A stretch of DNA of 64,000 nt from an uncultured Tateyamaria sp. (lineage in GTDB: Bacteria; Pseudomonadota; Alphaproteobacteria; Rhodobacterales; Rhodobacteraceae), in contig CAJQRC010000009.1 in NCBI GenBank assembly GCA_905480645.1, forward strand, positions 1-64,000. Direction: 5' to 3'. Below, piece by piece: positions 1 through 9,522 of the stretch. Made by a program: the position numbers and the translations under genes. Numbering within the stretch: position 1 is the first letter of the stretch; each line of letters opens with the position of its first letter. The notes under the pieces were generated by a model, which was not told the DNA's origin, searched no databases, and worked only from the letters and a program-made list of their open reading frames with translations.

Positions 1-1
1 A

Positions 2-250
2 GTTAGCGAAGATCAGCAAAGACCTGAATACGCAGGTATGGGCCTCGGTCTTTTTATTGCCAAAACATTACTAGAAAGATCTGGTGCAGATCTTACGTTT
101 AAAAATGGTAATGGTCCAAGTTTTATAAACTTGGATGTGAAACATTGTGGTGCAATTATCGAAGTCGTTTGGCCTCGTACTAAAATTGACGCCCGCAGAG
201 GGGAAAATTCTATTTCAATAGATCAAAAAAATAAACCAATACAAATCTAA
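2..250 (+). CDS. regB: RegB/PrrB-type redox sensor histidine kinase, C-terminal fragment
   Basis: Only the last 82 codons are in the window; the 5' part lies to the left. The visible residues include the G-box of a histidine-kinase ATP-binding domain (GMGLGLFIAKTLLERSGA), and the wording of this stretch is typical of alphaproteobacterial RegB/PrrB/ActS. In that family the kinase senses redox state at the membrane and phosphorylates the response regulator RegA. The sensor part cannot be seen, so the RegB assignment rests on the tail and on the tsaE neighbour, an arrangement I recall from Rhodobacteraceae. It reads through position 2 in frame without a start codon. Confidence 0.75.
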   Translation, partial: VSEDQQRPEYAGMGLGLFIAKTLLERSGADLTFKNGNGPSFINLDVKHCGAIIEVVWPRTKIDARRGENSISIDQKNKPIQI

Positions 251-256
251 ACGCAT

Positions 257-358
257 ATGAAAACAATGCAGCCCAGTTTTATACTATTCTATGTGTGTTT
301 GATTTTGTCAGCGTGTTATAACCCTGATACATTCAAAATACTTATTTTAAATAACTAA
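257..358 (+). CDS. Possible 33-residue micro-lipoprotein ORF
   Basis: A 33-codon ATG-started frame lies between the RegB-type kinase gene and tsaE. It encodes a lysine near the N-terminus, a hydrophobic run and a lipobox-like LSAC ending at residue 20, leaving only about 14 residues after the cysteine. There is no clear Shine-Dalgarno sequence, and a frame of this length can arise by chance in AT-rich DNA. No family is recognised. Conservation of the frame in relatives would be needed to believe it. Confidence 0.2.
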   Translation: MKTMQPSFILFYVCLILSACYNPDTFKILILNN

Positions 359-379
359 AATTTAACAATCTTATTTTAA

Positions 380-405
380 CCATTTCACTTGCTATGGTGA
401 AATGG
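380..405. other. Perfect 9-bp inverted repeat upstream of tsaE
   Basis: CCATTTCAC (380-388) and GTGAAATGG (397-405) are exact inverted repeats separated by an 8-nt loop, ending 17 nt before the tsaE start. No T-run follows on either strand, so it is not a standard intrinsic terminator. It could be an RNA hairpin in the tsaE leader or a dyad operator. Which one cannot be decided from the sequence. Confidence 0.5.
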
Positions 406-422
406 GACAGTAATTAAGAATT

Positions 423-896
423 ATGACATCTTTTGCCCGAAATATTTATCTTGCAGATAAAAAAGCTACTTCGGAGCTTGGTAAAAATATAGGGCGTCGG
501 CTATCGTCAGGGGACGTCATTTTGCTCAATGGATCTGTAGGTGTAGGAAAAACTCACTTAGCACGCTCACTAATTCAATCCATTCTTACCCAACCCGAAG
601 ACATACCATCTCCAACTTTTACTCTAGTTCAAACATACGAAACGCAGCATGGTGAATTGTGGCATGTAGACCTGTACCGTATTACCTCAGATTTAGAAAT
701 TGATGAGTTAGGTTTATTAGAGGCTTTTGAAACCGCAATCTGTATTGTAGAATGGCCCAACCGGCTGGGCACAAAAATTCCAAAAAAAGCGCTGACTATA
801 GATCTCACCACAAAAGGTGACGCGCGCAATGCGCGCTTAACTTGGACAGAAAGTTACTGGAGGCCTATAATATTAGAAGCAACGCAAAATGGTTGA
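423..896 (+). CDS. tsaE: tRNA t6A biosynthesis ATPase TsaE
   Basis: TsaE is the P-loop ATPase that works with TsaB and TsaD in the cytoplasm to place threonylcarbamoyl on A37 of ANN-decoding tRNAs. The 157-residue protein has a Walker A loop GSVGVGKTH at residues 37-45, then the family motifs SPTFTLV, HVDLYR and a late EWP, and matches the usual family length. It ends 8 nt inside the next gene (amgK), so the two are probably co-transcribed. The pairing with a cell-wall sugar kinase is recurrent in alphaproteobacteria. tsaB and tsaD are not in this window. Confidence 0.95.
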   Translation: MTSFARNIYLADKKATSELGKNIGRRLSSGDVILLNGSVGVGKTHLARSLIQSILTQPEDIPSPTFTLVQTYETQHGELWHVDLYRITSDLEIDELGLLEAFETAICIVEWPNRLGTKIPKKALTIDLTTKGDARNARLTWTESYWRPIILEATQNG

Positions 897-1911
897 CAGG
901 TCCAAACTTATCAATAGTTTTCTGAAAAGGTCACCATGGGCCTTAAGTCAACGTCAAACAATTGCTGGTGACGCATCAAACCGCAGATATGAACGTCTAA
1001 CACTACAGGACGGTACAACTGCAATCTTGATGGACGCACCAACAAATCAAGGCGAAGACACCCGCCCATTTATAGAAATTACCAATTTTTTACGAAATGC
1101 AAATCTATCTGCCCCCAAAATATTGGCTCAAGACCCAATTAATGGATTTTTACTGCTAGAAGATTTAGGTGATGATCTTTTTGCACGCATCGTTTCAACA
1201 AACCCTATAATGGAACGCCTATTATACGAAACAGCCACAGATGTTCTTTTGCACCTCCACGAATATAATCCGCCTCAGTTAAGCAAGTGTGATGCAAAAA
1301 TGATGACACACATGGTATCGGTTGCATTTACTTGGTACCAATTTGGAGTGGTAGGGTACACTGACAGAGCTGCTCAAACCACGTTCCAATCAGCCTTTTA
1401 CAGTGCATTAAAACCATTAAACAAGCGCACCAACGTTATTATTCAACGGGACTATCACTCAGAAAACCTGATCTGGATACCAAACAGATCAGGTATATCT
1501 CGCGTTGGGTTGCTAGATTATCAAGATGCATTGATTGGTCACAGAGCTTACGATTTGGTATCAATCTTACAAGATGCAAGGCGCGATATTTCACTAGATG
1601 TCACTCAAGATATGGTTACTCGGTATATCAATTCTTCTGGTATCCAATATTCAGAATTTATGGTAGACTATGCACTTTTAGGTTTACAAAGAAACTTACG
1701 TATCCTCGGCATTTTTACGCGTTTATCTTTAGCATACGGAAAACCTCATTATGTTGACTTTATTCCAAGGGTATGGAGCCATATTCAAAAAAATCTTACT
1801 CATCCAGTACTACAAGACATTGCTCCAATGATCCACAAAACCCTACCGGAACCAACATCTATCATCCTTCAAGAGCTCAAAGAAAAATGCGCAACAATTC
1901 CCCTGCAATAA
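889..1911 (+). CDS. amgK: N-acetylmuramate/N-acetylglucosamine anomeric kinase AmgK
   Basis: This 340-residue protein has the aminoglycoside-phosphotransferase fold. A catalytic-loop motif (QRDYHSENLIW) lies just past the middle, followed by the metal-binding segment LLDYQDALIGHRAYDLVSIL. Its position directly before a MurU-type nucleotidyltransferase identifies it as AmgK rather than an antibiotic-resistance kinase: in the recycling route described in Pseudomonas, AmgK phosphorylates MurNAc at C1 and MurU makes UDP-MurNAc. It overlaps tsaE by 8 nt and murU by 25 nt, pointing to one operon. Activity on MurNAc is inferred from family and context. Confidence 0.88.
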   Translation: MVDRSKLINSFLKRSPWALSQRQTIAGDASNRRYERLTLQDGTTAILMDAPTNQGEDTRPFIEITNFLRNANLSAPKILAQDPINGFLLLEDLGDDLFARIVSTNPIMERLLYETATDVLLHLHEYNPPQLSKCDAKMMTHMVSVAFTWYQFGVVGYTDRAAQTTFQSAFYSALKPLNKRTNVIIQRDYHSENLIWIPNRSGISRVGLLDYQDALIGHRAYDLVSILQDARRDISLDVTQDMVTRYINSSGIQYSEFMVDYALLGLQRNLRILGIFTRLSLAYGKPHYVDFIPRVWSHIQKNLTHPVLQDIAPMIHKTLPEPTSIILQELKEKCATIPLQ

Positions 1912-2579
1912 TGCTATTCGCTGCCGGTTTTGGAACTCGAATGGGGGCTTTAACTAAAAAGCAACCTAAACCACTAATAAAGGTCGCAGGGCGTCCATTA
2001 ATAGACCATACATTGAAACTTTTTGATGATATCCACGCAAGCAATGTAGTAGTTAACTTACACTATAAAGCGGCAATGCTTGAAGAATACTTGCAAGATA
2101 AGGCAGTTCAAACAATTCATGAATATCCAGAAATATTGGATACCGGTGGCGGATTAAAAAATGCCTTACCCTTATTGGGCTATGAACCAGTAATCACATC
2201 TAACTCTGACGCTGTTTGGGTCGGCCCGAATCCAATAAAACTGTTAATGAAGGCCTGGAACCCCACACGTATGGATGCGCTTTTAATGTGCATACCGACA
2301 AAGCAAGCACACGGGCACAAAGGATCTGGAGACTTTAAAATCGAACCTGATGGGCAGTTAAGTCGCAGAGGAAACAACATCTATGGCGGTTTACAAATCC
2401 TCAAGACTGATCTTTTGCAAACTATCATGAAACCTAGCTTTTCACTCAATATGATCTGGGATCAAATGGCCGCTAATCGTAGTCTTTTTGGTGTAAAATA
2501 CTCTGGTAAATGGTGTGATGTTGGTCATCCTGGTGGCATAACTGCTGCGAAAAATTTGCTGGCTGGTTTTGATGTTTAA
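1887..2579 (+). CDS. murU: N-acetylmuramate-1-phosphate uridylyltransferase MurU
   Basis: MurU converts MurNAc-1-phosphate and UTP to UDP-MurNAc, bypassing de novo synthesis during peptidoglycan recycling. The 230-residue protein opens with the nucleotidyltransferase signature LFAAGFGTRMGALTKKQPKPL, in which the GxGTRM loop and the lysine of KPL bind the nucleotide, and later has the NSDAVW metal-binding region. The reading frame is open further upstream, but ATG 1887 gives the family N-terminus (MRNNSPAIML), and the extra codons before it only shadow amgK. It overlaps amgK by 25 nt and addB by 8 nt. Confidence 0.9.
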   Translation: MRNNSPAIMLFAAGFGTRMGALTKKQPKPLIKVAGRPLIDHTLKLFDDIHASNVVVNLHYKAAMLEEYLQDKAVQTIHEYPEILDTGGGLKNALPLLGYEPVITSNSDAVWVGPNPIKLLMKAWNPTRMDALLMCIPTKQAHGHKGSGDFKIEPDGQLSRRGNNIYGGLQILKTDLLQTIMKPSFSLNMIWDQMAANRSLFGVKYSGKWCDVGHPGGITAAKNLLAGFDV

Positions 2580-5523
2580 GTCAAGCAAAACACCACGTCT
2601 TTATGCTTGCGAACCAGGCATAGATTTTCCAACTGCCGTTCTAACCGGACTAGATAATCGTTTGAAAAATGCACCGCCAGAGGATTGGGCGCGCATTACT
2701 ATTTTGGTTAATACCCAGCGCATGGCCCGACGATTGCGAGAGCTATTCGATTTAGGACCACCCCGGTTTTTACCAAAAATTCAAATGTTAACAGATTTAG
2801 ACAATTTTTTACCAGATGGCCCCTTACCACCCTCAATGTCTGGGTTGAAGCGTAGGCTTGAGTTGGTTTCACTAATTACAAAATTAATCGAATCTCAACC
2901 TGATATTGCTGCACAGTCTTCCTGCTTTGATTTAGCTGATAGTTTAGCCAATTTAATTGACGAAATGCAGGGTGAAGCCGTCACGCCTGAAGATATCGCT
3001 CGTCTCGATATAACAGATCAATCTGGACATTGGGCCCGAACCCAACAATTTATAAGTATCGCCCAAAAATATATCAGTGCTGCGGAAAGCGCTCCTGATC
3101 CAACAGCCCGTCAACGTGAAAATGTTCTAAAATTACAAGCGCATTGGATAAAAAATCCACCACCCCATCCTATTTTATTAGTGGGATCTACTGGGTCACG
3201 CGGTACCACTCAATTATTGATGCAAAACATAGCAACCCTCCCTCAAGGCGCTGTCATATTGCCTGGTTTTGATTTTTCTATGCCCCGCCAAGTATGGAAC
3301 CAAATGATGGGAACATCTACTGGTGAGGATCATCCTCAATTTCGATTTCTTCAACTTACACGCAACCTCAATGTAAGTCCCAGTGATATTGAGCCATGGA
3401 CAGAAGATTTTCCACCGTCTGTCGACAGAAACCGGCTAGTATCTTTAGCATTAAGGCCTGCGCCTGTTACTGACGCTTGGCAGCGTGAGGGCTTGAAACT
3501 GTCAAATCTGTCTGGTGCAACAGAAATGATAACCTTGATTGAGGCTGACACGTTACGTGCTGAGGCAACTTCTATTGCAATGCGATTGCGTCAAGCCGCT
3601 GAGTGTGGTCAAAAAGCAGCCTTGGTTACGCCAGACCGAATGCTCACGAGACAAGTAACGGCAGCATTAGATCGCTGGAATATCATTCCAGATGACAGTG
3701 CCGGGACCCCTCTGCACTTATCTCCACCTGGACGATTTCTGCGCCACACTGCATTACTTTTTAAAAATACCTTGGATGCAGAAGCACTTCTTACTCTTAT
3801 GAAGCATCCCCTTACCCACTCAGGCGGCGCTCGCAATACGCATCAACTCAACACACAACGTCTAGAGTTAAAAATGCGCAAAAGTGGCCTACCATACCCA
3901 GATCACACAAATCTAATTGCTTGTGCCTGCAATTCTGTAAAAACTGATGACACTGAAATAAAAGAATGGGCAACGTGGGCCGCCAATCTTGTTTGCTCCA
4001 AAACTGTTGATGGTAATCTACCTCTCGGAGAGTGGCTTACTCGGCACCTTACTTTATCACAAGAATTAGCCGCTGGTCACTTACCTATTAAAGATAGCGA
4101 TCTGTGGGAAAAACAGGCAGGCCAAGCAACCAAGGCGATCATGGATGACTTACAGGTTCAGGCAGAGTTTGGTGGCAAAATGTCGGCGGGAGATTACGTT
4201 TCAATTATCAATGCAATCCTATCCCAAGGTAAAGTTCGAGACCGCGATGCGCCACATCCAAATATTATGATTTGGGGGACGTTAGAAGCGAGGGTGCAGG
4301 GTGCTGAACTAGTTATACTGGCCAGTCTTAATGATGGAACTTGGCCAGAACCTGTAGAACCTGATCCTTGGTTAAATCGTAAGATGCGCTTAGATGCTGG
4401 CTTACTCCTACCAGAGCGGAGGATTGGCCTTTCTGCCCATGATTTTCAACAGGCTATCGCCGCTCGAGAAGTTTGGCTTACCAGATCAATCCGATCTGAC
4501 GACGCTGAGACCGTTCCTTCTCGATGGATAAACAGATTATCAAATTTACTCTCTGGCCTTGCATCTTTAGGTGGGCCAGAAGCTTGGGCCGATATGAAAA
4601 ATAGAGGCGAAAAATGGTTGACGCTCGCTCGTCAACTTGACGCAAGCCCAGAAAAACAAAAGGCTTTACGTCCATCTCCATGCCCACCAATAGTTACAAG
4701 ACCTAAAAAACTATCGGTTACTGAAATTCAAAATTTAATCCGTGACCCGTATGCTATTTACGCAAAACACTCTTTACGGTTACGACCACTTAAACCTCTG
4801 GTCCAGAGGCCTGATGCCCTCCTACGAGGAGTTTTATCCCATGAAATCATGGAGGTTTTTGTAAAGACTACGCTAGATAACCCAAAGTTAATAACTGTTG
4901 ATAATCTTATGCAGCATGCAAATCACATCCTTAAACGTGATTTCCCATGGCCTGCTGCTCGGATTTTATGGTTAGCGCGTTTTAATCGAGCTGCACAATG
5001 GATTGTAGATACCGAAATAAAAAGGCAGAAAATAGCGTTTCCAACTGCTTTCGAAGATACAGCAAATGGACGTTTAAAATTATCCAGCATCGGAATGATT
5101 ATTGAGGGACGTGCAGATCGCATAGACGTCGACCCTGAAGGACAGGTCCTTATTTACGATTATAAAACTGGGCAACCACCTACAAAAGACCAACAAAAGC
5201 ATTTTGATAAACAGTTGCTAATTGAAGCAGCAATGATTGAGGCCGGTGCATTTGCTACAGTTGGCACGAGAGTGGTGCGTGCAGCTGAATTTATTGGCAT
5301 TGGTTCTAACCCCAAAATCCAGAAAGCAGATATTTTAGATGAACCACCATCTCAAATATTAAAACAGCTCGTGAAACTGCTCAGTTCATATCTAGAAGTA
5401 GACAAAGGATACACTTCACGGCGTGCTTTGTACGAGGATCAGCAATCGCGTGACTACGATCAACTTGCGCGTTTTGGAGAATGGGACGTGACGGACGAGC
5501 CACAAGCTGAGAAATTATTATGA
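2572..5523 (+). CDS. addB: Double-strand break repair protein AddB
   Basis: AddB is the partner subunit of the AddAB helicase-nuclease, which resects double-strand breaks for RecA loading and replaces RecBCD in alphaproteobacteria. At 983 residues it matches the alphaproteobacterial AddB length. The C-terminal RecB-like nuclease is visible around residues 845-880: GRADRIDV, then YDYKTGQP, containing the D-x(n)-D-x-K catalytic residues. I chose ATG 2572; TTG 2569 directly before it is an alternative. It overlaps murU at its 5' end and addA by 4 nt at its 3' end, so the subunits are translationally coupled. Confidence 0.95.
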   Translation: MFKSSKTPRLYACEPGIDFPTAVLTGLDNRLKNAPPEDWARITILVNTQRMARRLRELFDLGPPRFLPKIQMLTDLDNFLPDGPLPPSMSGLKRRLELVSLITKLIESQPDIAAQSSCFDLADSLANLIDEMQGEAVTPEDIARLDITDQSGHWARTQQFISIAQKYISAAESAPDPTARQRENVLKLQAHWIKNPPPHPILLVGSTGSRGTTQLLMQNIATLPQGAVILPGFDFSMPRQVWNQMMGTSTGEDHPQFRFLQLTRNLNVSPSDIEPWTEDFPPSVDRNRLVSLALRPAPVTDAWQREGLKLSNLSGATEMITLIEADTLRAEATSIAMRLRQAAECGQKAALVTPDRMLTRQVTAALDRWNIIPDDSAGTPLHLSPPGRFLRHTALLFKNTLDAEALLTLMKHPLTHSGGARNTHQLNTQRLELKMRKSGLPYPDHTNLIACACNSVKTDDTEIKEWATWAANLVCSKTVDGNLPLGEWLTRHLTLSQELAAGHLPIKDSDLWEKQAGQATKAIMDDLQVQAEFGGKMSAGDYVSIINAILSQGKVRDRDAPHPNIMIWGTLEARVQGAELVILASLNDGTWPEPVEPDPWLNRKMRLDAGLLLPERRIGLSAHDFQQAIAAREVWLTRSIRSDDAETVPSRWINRLSNLLSGLASLGGPEAWADMKNRGEKWLTLARQLDASPEKQKALRPSPCPPIVTRPKKLSVTEIQNLIRDPYAIYAKHSLRLRPLKPLVQRPDALLRGVLSHEIMEVFVKTTLDNPKLITVDNLMQHANHILKRDFPWPAARILWLARFNRAAQWIVDTEIKRQKIAFPTAFEDTANGRLKLSSIGMIIEGRADRIDVDPEGQVLIYDYKTGQPPTKDQQKHFDKQLLIEAAMIEAGAFATVGTRVVRAAEFIGIGSNPKIQKADILDEPPSQILKQLVKLLSSYLEVDKGYTSRRALYEDQQSRDYDQLARFGEWDVTDEPQAEKLL

Positions 5524-8500
5524 ACGTAGTAAACGCAGCAACTCGTCGTCAACAAGAAGCCGCACAGCCAACAGTTTCCACATGGTTATCGGCAAATGCT
5601 GGCTCTGGCAAAACACGTGTTTTGATAGATCGAGTCGCAAGGTTATTACTTGAAGATGTCCAACCACAACACATTCTATGCCTAACTTACACCAAGGCTG
5701 CAGCATCAGAGATGCAAAACCGCCTATTTCAAAGGTTGGGCGCGTGGGTAATGTTAAACGATAATGATTTGTGCACGGCACTGTCAGAATTAGGACTGAA
5801 TCGAACTCCAAATTCTGACGATATGATTCATGCACGCACTCTTTTTGCTCGAGCAATAGAAACCCCCGGTGGATTAAAAATCCAAACAATACACTCCTTC
5901 TGTGCGGCCCTATTACGACGATTTCCATTAGAAGCAGGTGTCAGCCCACAATTTACAGAAATTGAAGATCGTGCAGCTGAGTTATTGCAGGCCGAATTGC
6001 TAGATGAAATGGCAAACAGCCCAGATGCGGAAATAATTAAAGATCTTGCAAAGCAATATACTGGCGAAGATATCCAAAAGCTTACCAAACAAATTATTGC
6101 CTATGATAATATCTTTTCAGATATTTCTATTGATGAGCTTTTAATTCTTTTTAGAGCACAGCCAGGGTTAACCAGAAACCAGATTGTCAATGACACCTTC
6201 CACTCAGACGACGCTAATTTACTCCACACCATTACAGAGGCTCTCGCTCAGGGAACTGCAAACGATATAAAAGCAGCTGCTAAACTGCGTCTTATTAAGA
6301 CTTTAGACTTTGACGCTATACCACAGCTAGCACAATTATTTTTAAACGCATCAGGTCAAAACGCAAACCACCCAAAAATTGGAAAGTTCCCAACTAAAGC
6401 AACCCAAAATACCATTCGCAAACTTATGCCCCAGCTCAACGCTTTAATGGAGCGTATAGCAATTTCTAGATCAGCCCGTATTAACTTATTAGCAGCAGAG
6501 TCCAGTTATATTTTACACCAATTTGCAGGTGCGTTTACCCAAAGATATAAGGTAGCGAAACAATATCGGGGATGGCTGGATTTTGACGATTTAATCCAAA
6601 AAGCGCGACAACTACTTAAAGATGAACAAGTCGCTGCTTGGGTTTTATATCGCTTAGACGGTGGAATTGACCATATTTTAATAGATGAAGCCCAAGATAC
6701 AAGTCCAGCGCAGTGGGATGTAATCCAGAAACTAGCGGAAGAATTTGCTAGTGGAGAAGGTTCACGCATTGGCGTACAGCGAACGATCTTTGTTGTTGGT
6801 GACAAAAAACAATCAATTTATTCTTTTCAGGGTGCTGACCCGAGAGAATTCGACAGGATGGAGGCAGAATTTAACATTAAATTAAAAGAAGCCAAACAGC
6901 ACCTTAACAAAATGACACTTGATTATTCTTTTAGATCATCATCCGTAATTTTAAATCTGGTCGATATGGTCTTCAAAGGAGATACATCTGCCGGATTTCT
7001 AAACAACAACAAACATATTGCATTTCATTCAGACTTACCTGGCCGTATAGATCTTTGGCCACCCGTGGCAAAGCCAGAAAAGGAAACAGAACGAAATTGG
7101 CATGATCCTATTGATCGACGTAGCACAATGCATCACCATCGCGTTTTAGCCAAAGCAATCGCCACTCAAATTAAGGATATGCTTAGTAGTGCGGTGATGA
7201 TACCTGAAGGCTCGTCAGTACGTCCGGTACAGCCGAGAGACTTTTTGATTTTAGTTCAACGCAGATCTGGAATTTTTCCTGATATTATTCAAGCCTGTAA
7301 AGAAATTGAACTCCCAATTGCGGGCGCAGATAGATTGAAGGTTGGAGCAGAAACAGCCGTTCGCGACCTCGGTAAACTGTTATCTTTTCTTGCAACTCCA
7401 GATGACAGCCTAGCGCTTGCAACCATTCTTAGGTCTCCTTTTTTTGAGTGGACTGAGCAGGAATTATTTACCCTTGCCCACCACAGGAAGACAGAACATC
7501 TTTGGGCAGCGCTTAGAAATTTAGATACTGATTACCCGCGAACAGTTTCAGTTTTAAAAGACCTCCGAGCAAATGTAGATTTCCTTCGTCCCTATGAGCT
7601 AATTGAGCGAATGTTAACACGTCATAATGGACGAAAACTGCTTTTAGCACGGCTTGGCGCAGAGGCCGAAGACGGGATCAACGCATTTTTATCACAAGCC
7701 TTATCATATGAACGTGCTAATGTCCCAAGTCTTACAGGCTTCATAACTTGGATGGAAACTGACGATTTGGAGATAAAACGCCAAATCGACAGTGCGTCGA
7801 ATCAAATAAGAGTAATGACAGTTCACGGATCAAAAGGGTTAGAGGCGCCAATTGTTATACTTCCTGAGTGCGGCAAACGCACACTAACAAATCGAGACGA
7901 AATAATACTTATAAATGAAACGCCCGTGTGGCGTATGAAAGCTGGGCAACAACCTGATCGAATGGTTGAAAAATTAGAGGATATGAAAAAAACTCAGCAA
8001 GAAGAGTCATTAAGATTGTTATATGTAGCCCTAACAAGAGCAGAAAAATGGCTTATTATAGCCTCCTCTGGTGAACTCGATAGTAGTGGTAATGATTGGC
8101 ACCAAAAAGTTGCTTTAGGTATGAAAGCAACCGATGCCATTGAATTAATAACGCCTGTCGGACTTGGCCAAAGGTTAGAACATGGCTCCTGGGAACTTTT
8201 CGAGGCAACTATTACTGAAACGGAAACAAAAAGAGATCTAGATCTACCTGATATTTTTAATATCCCTGCTCCCGATGCAAGACCAAATCGATCTATAATA
8301 TCACCTTCTAATTTAGGGGGCAGCAAAGCGCTATCAGGAGATGGCTTAGATGATGAAACTGCAATGGCTTACGGCACACTTGTTCACGAGCTTTTGGAAG
8401 TATTACCAAACTCCCAACCTAATTATTGGACAGAAATAGCATCAAAAATACTAAAAATATCCTCATTAGGTAAGGAACTTAAGATAAAAGCAGAGAAAGA

Positions 8501-8882
8501 GGCGCGGGAAGTACTTGAGACCCAGAATCTAATCCACATCTTTGCACCCACTTCACTAGCTGAAGTCCCCATTTCAGCAGACATTGGTTCTTACAGAATG
8601 CGCGGAATGATTGACAGATTGATTGTTAAAGATGGACATGTTCAAATTATTGATTTTAAAACCAATCGCCAAGTGCCCACTAGCCCAGAACAATGTCCCG
8701 AAGGAGTCCTCCGCCAAATGGGCGCTTATGCCTTAGCTGTTCAAAATATTTATCCAGATCACAAGATAGAAAGCTTTATCCTGTGGACCAAGATCAAGGA
8801 CGTGATGCAACTTCCACATAATATAGTAACAGATGCAATTTCACGTTCACAGTATCTTGACGTTAAGCGCACAGATTCCTAA
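5520..8882 (+). CDS. addA: Double-strand break repair helicase-nuclease AddA
   Basis: AddA is the UvrD/Rep-type 3'-5' helicase and nuclease subunit of AddAB. The 1120-residue protein shows superfamily 1 motifs in order: SANAGSGKTR (I, near residue 25), LTYTKAAASEM (Ia), TIHSFC, ILIDEAQDTSPAQWD (II), VVGDKKQSIYSFQGADP (III), VMTVHGSKGLE (V) and LLYVALTRAEKW (VI). A C-terminal RecB-family nuclease follows with GMIDRLIV and IIDFKTNR. The start overlaps the addB stop as ATGA. No key residue appears to be missing. Confidence 0.96.
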   Translation: MNVVNAATRRQQEAAQPTVSTWLSANAGSGKTRVLIDRVARLLLEDVQPQHILCLTYTKAAASEMQNRLFQRLGAWVMLNDNDLCTALSELGLNRTPNSDDMIHARTLFARAIETPGGLKIQTIHSFCAALLRRFPLEAGVSPQFTEIEDRAAELLQAELLDEMANSPDAEIIKDLAKQYTGEDIQKLTKQIIAYDNIFSDISIDELLILFRAQPGLTRNQIVNDTFHSDDANLLHTITEALAQGTANDIKAAAKLRLIKTLDFDAIPQLAQLFLNASGQNANHPKIGKFPTKATQNTIRKLMPQLNALMERIAISRSARINLLAAESSYILHQFAGAFTQRYKVAKQYRGWLDFDDLIQKARQLLKDEQVAAWVLYRLDGGIDHILIDEAQDTSPAQWDVIQKLAEEFASGEGSRIGVQRTIFVVGDKKQSIYSFQGADPREFDRMEAEFNIKLKEAKQHLNKMTLDYSFRSSSVILNLVDMVFKGDTSAGFLNNNKHIAFHSDLPGRIDLWPPVAKPEKETERNWHDPIDRRSTMHHHRVLAKAIATQIKDMLSSAVMIPEGSSVRPVQPRDFLILVQRRSGIFPDIIQACKEIELPIAGADRLKVGAETAVRDLGKLLSFLATPDDSLALATILRSPFFEWTEQELFTLAHHRKTEHLWAALRNLDTDYPRTVSVLKDLRANVDFLRPYELIERMLTRHNGRKLLLARLGAEAEDGINAFLSQALSYERANVPSLTGFITWMETDDLEIKRQIDSASNQIRVMTVHGSKGLEAPIVILPECGKRTLTNRDEIILINETPVWRMKAGQQPDRMVEKLEDMKKTQQEESLRLLYVALTRAEKWLIIASSGELDSSGNDWHQKVALGMKATDAIELITPVGLGQRLEHGSWELFEATITETETKRDLDLPDIFNIPAPDARPNRSIISPSNLGGSKALSGDGLDDETAMAYGTLVHELLEVLPNSQPNYWTEIASKILKISSLGKELKIKAEKEAREVLETQNLIHIFAPTSLAEVPISADIGSYRMRGMIDRLIVKDGHVQIIDFKTNRQVPTSPEQCPEGVLRQMGAYALAVQNIYPDHKIESFILWTKIKDVMQLPHNIVTDAISRSQYLDVKRTDS

Positions 8883-8917
8883 ACCTTGTATACTAACAGA
8901 ATGTCAGGAGAGATAAG

Positions 8918-9238
8918 ATGGCGACCGTGCCTGTAACAGACGCAAACTTTGACGCCGAGGTCAAAAATTCCGACTTACCTGTAGTTGTAGACTTTTGGGC
9001 TGAATGGTGTGGTCCATGTAAGCAGATTGGACCAGTCCTAGAAGAGCTTTCGGTTGAGATGAGCGGTAAAGTAAAAATCGTTAAAATAAATGTGGACGAA
9101 AATCCTAACTCTCCCGCAGAAATGGGCGTTCGTGGTATTCCAGCCTTATTTTTATTTAAGAATGGTGAAGTTGTTTCCAATCGCGCTGGCGCTGCTCCTA
9201 AAGCAACTCTGCAGAGCTGGATTGAAGAGTCAATTTAA
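8918..9238 (+). CDS. trxA: Thioredoxin TrxA
   Basis: Cytoplasmic thiol-disulfide reductant of 106 residues with the canonical active site WCGPC (in [13 protein letters not shown]) and the cis-proline region RGIPALFLF. An AGGAG ribosome-binding site at 8906-8910 precedes the ATG by 7 nt. It lies 35 nt downstream of addA, an arrangement I recall from Rhodobacteraceae. A TATACT hexamer at 8889-8894 could be a -10 element, but no good -35 lies at normal spacing, so transcription from upstream is equally likely. Confidence 0.96.
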   Translation: MATVPVTDANFDAEVKNSDLPVVVDFWAEWCGPCKQIGPVLEELSVEMSGKVKIVKINVDENPNSPAEMGVRGIPALFLFKNGEVVSNRAGAAPKATLQSWIEESI

Positions 9239-9522
9239 AATAATGTAATATGTTTATATCTGTTTAGTTGCCTCCTAAATTTCGTTAAATAATCATTTCT
9301 ATGAGGTGTATTATTGGCCTTAGTCGTTTGCTGCTTTCAAAAATAATACTTTTGATTTCCTACTTATTTTTACAAAATTTAAAGTTGTTCACATACATCA
9401 AATTTAAAAATTCCTTACCCTATCTATATCTGAACTATCATCTTATATTAAATTAACTCTCTACAATGGATAAAAGCTGTAGCCATTACACTGATATAAG
9501 TTCCAGTTTGAGGAGAAAAATT

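Noticed and set aside
5518-5928. 136-codon minus-strand ORF over the start of addA
   Set aside because: Antisense shadow of the conserved AddA N-terminus.
8889-8894. TATACT as a trxA -10 element
   Set aside because: The nearest TTGACG (8857-8862) is 26 nt away, too far for a standard promoter; no other -35 fits.
9239-9522. Heat-shock (sigma-32-type) promoter for hslV
   Set aside because: A CCTATCTATA stretch at 9419-9428 partly resembles a -10, but there is no CTTG box at the right distance.
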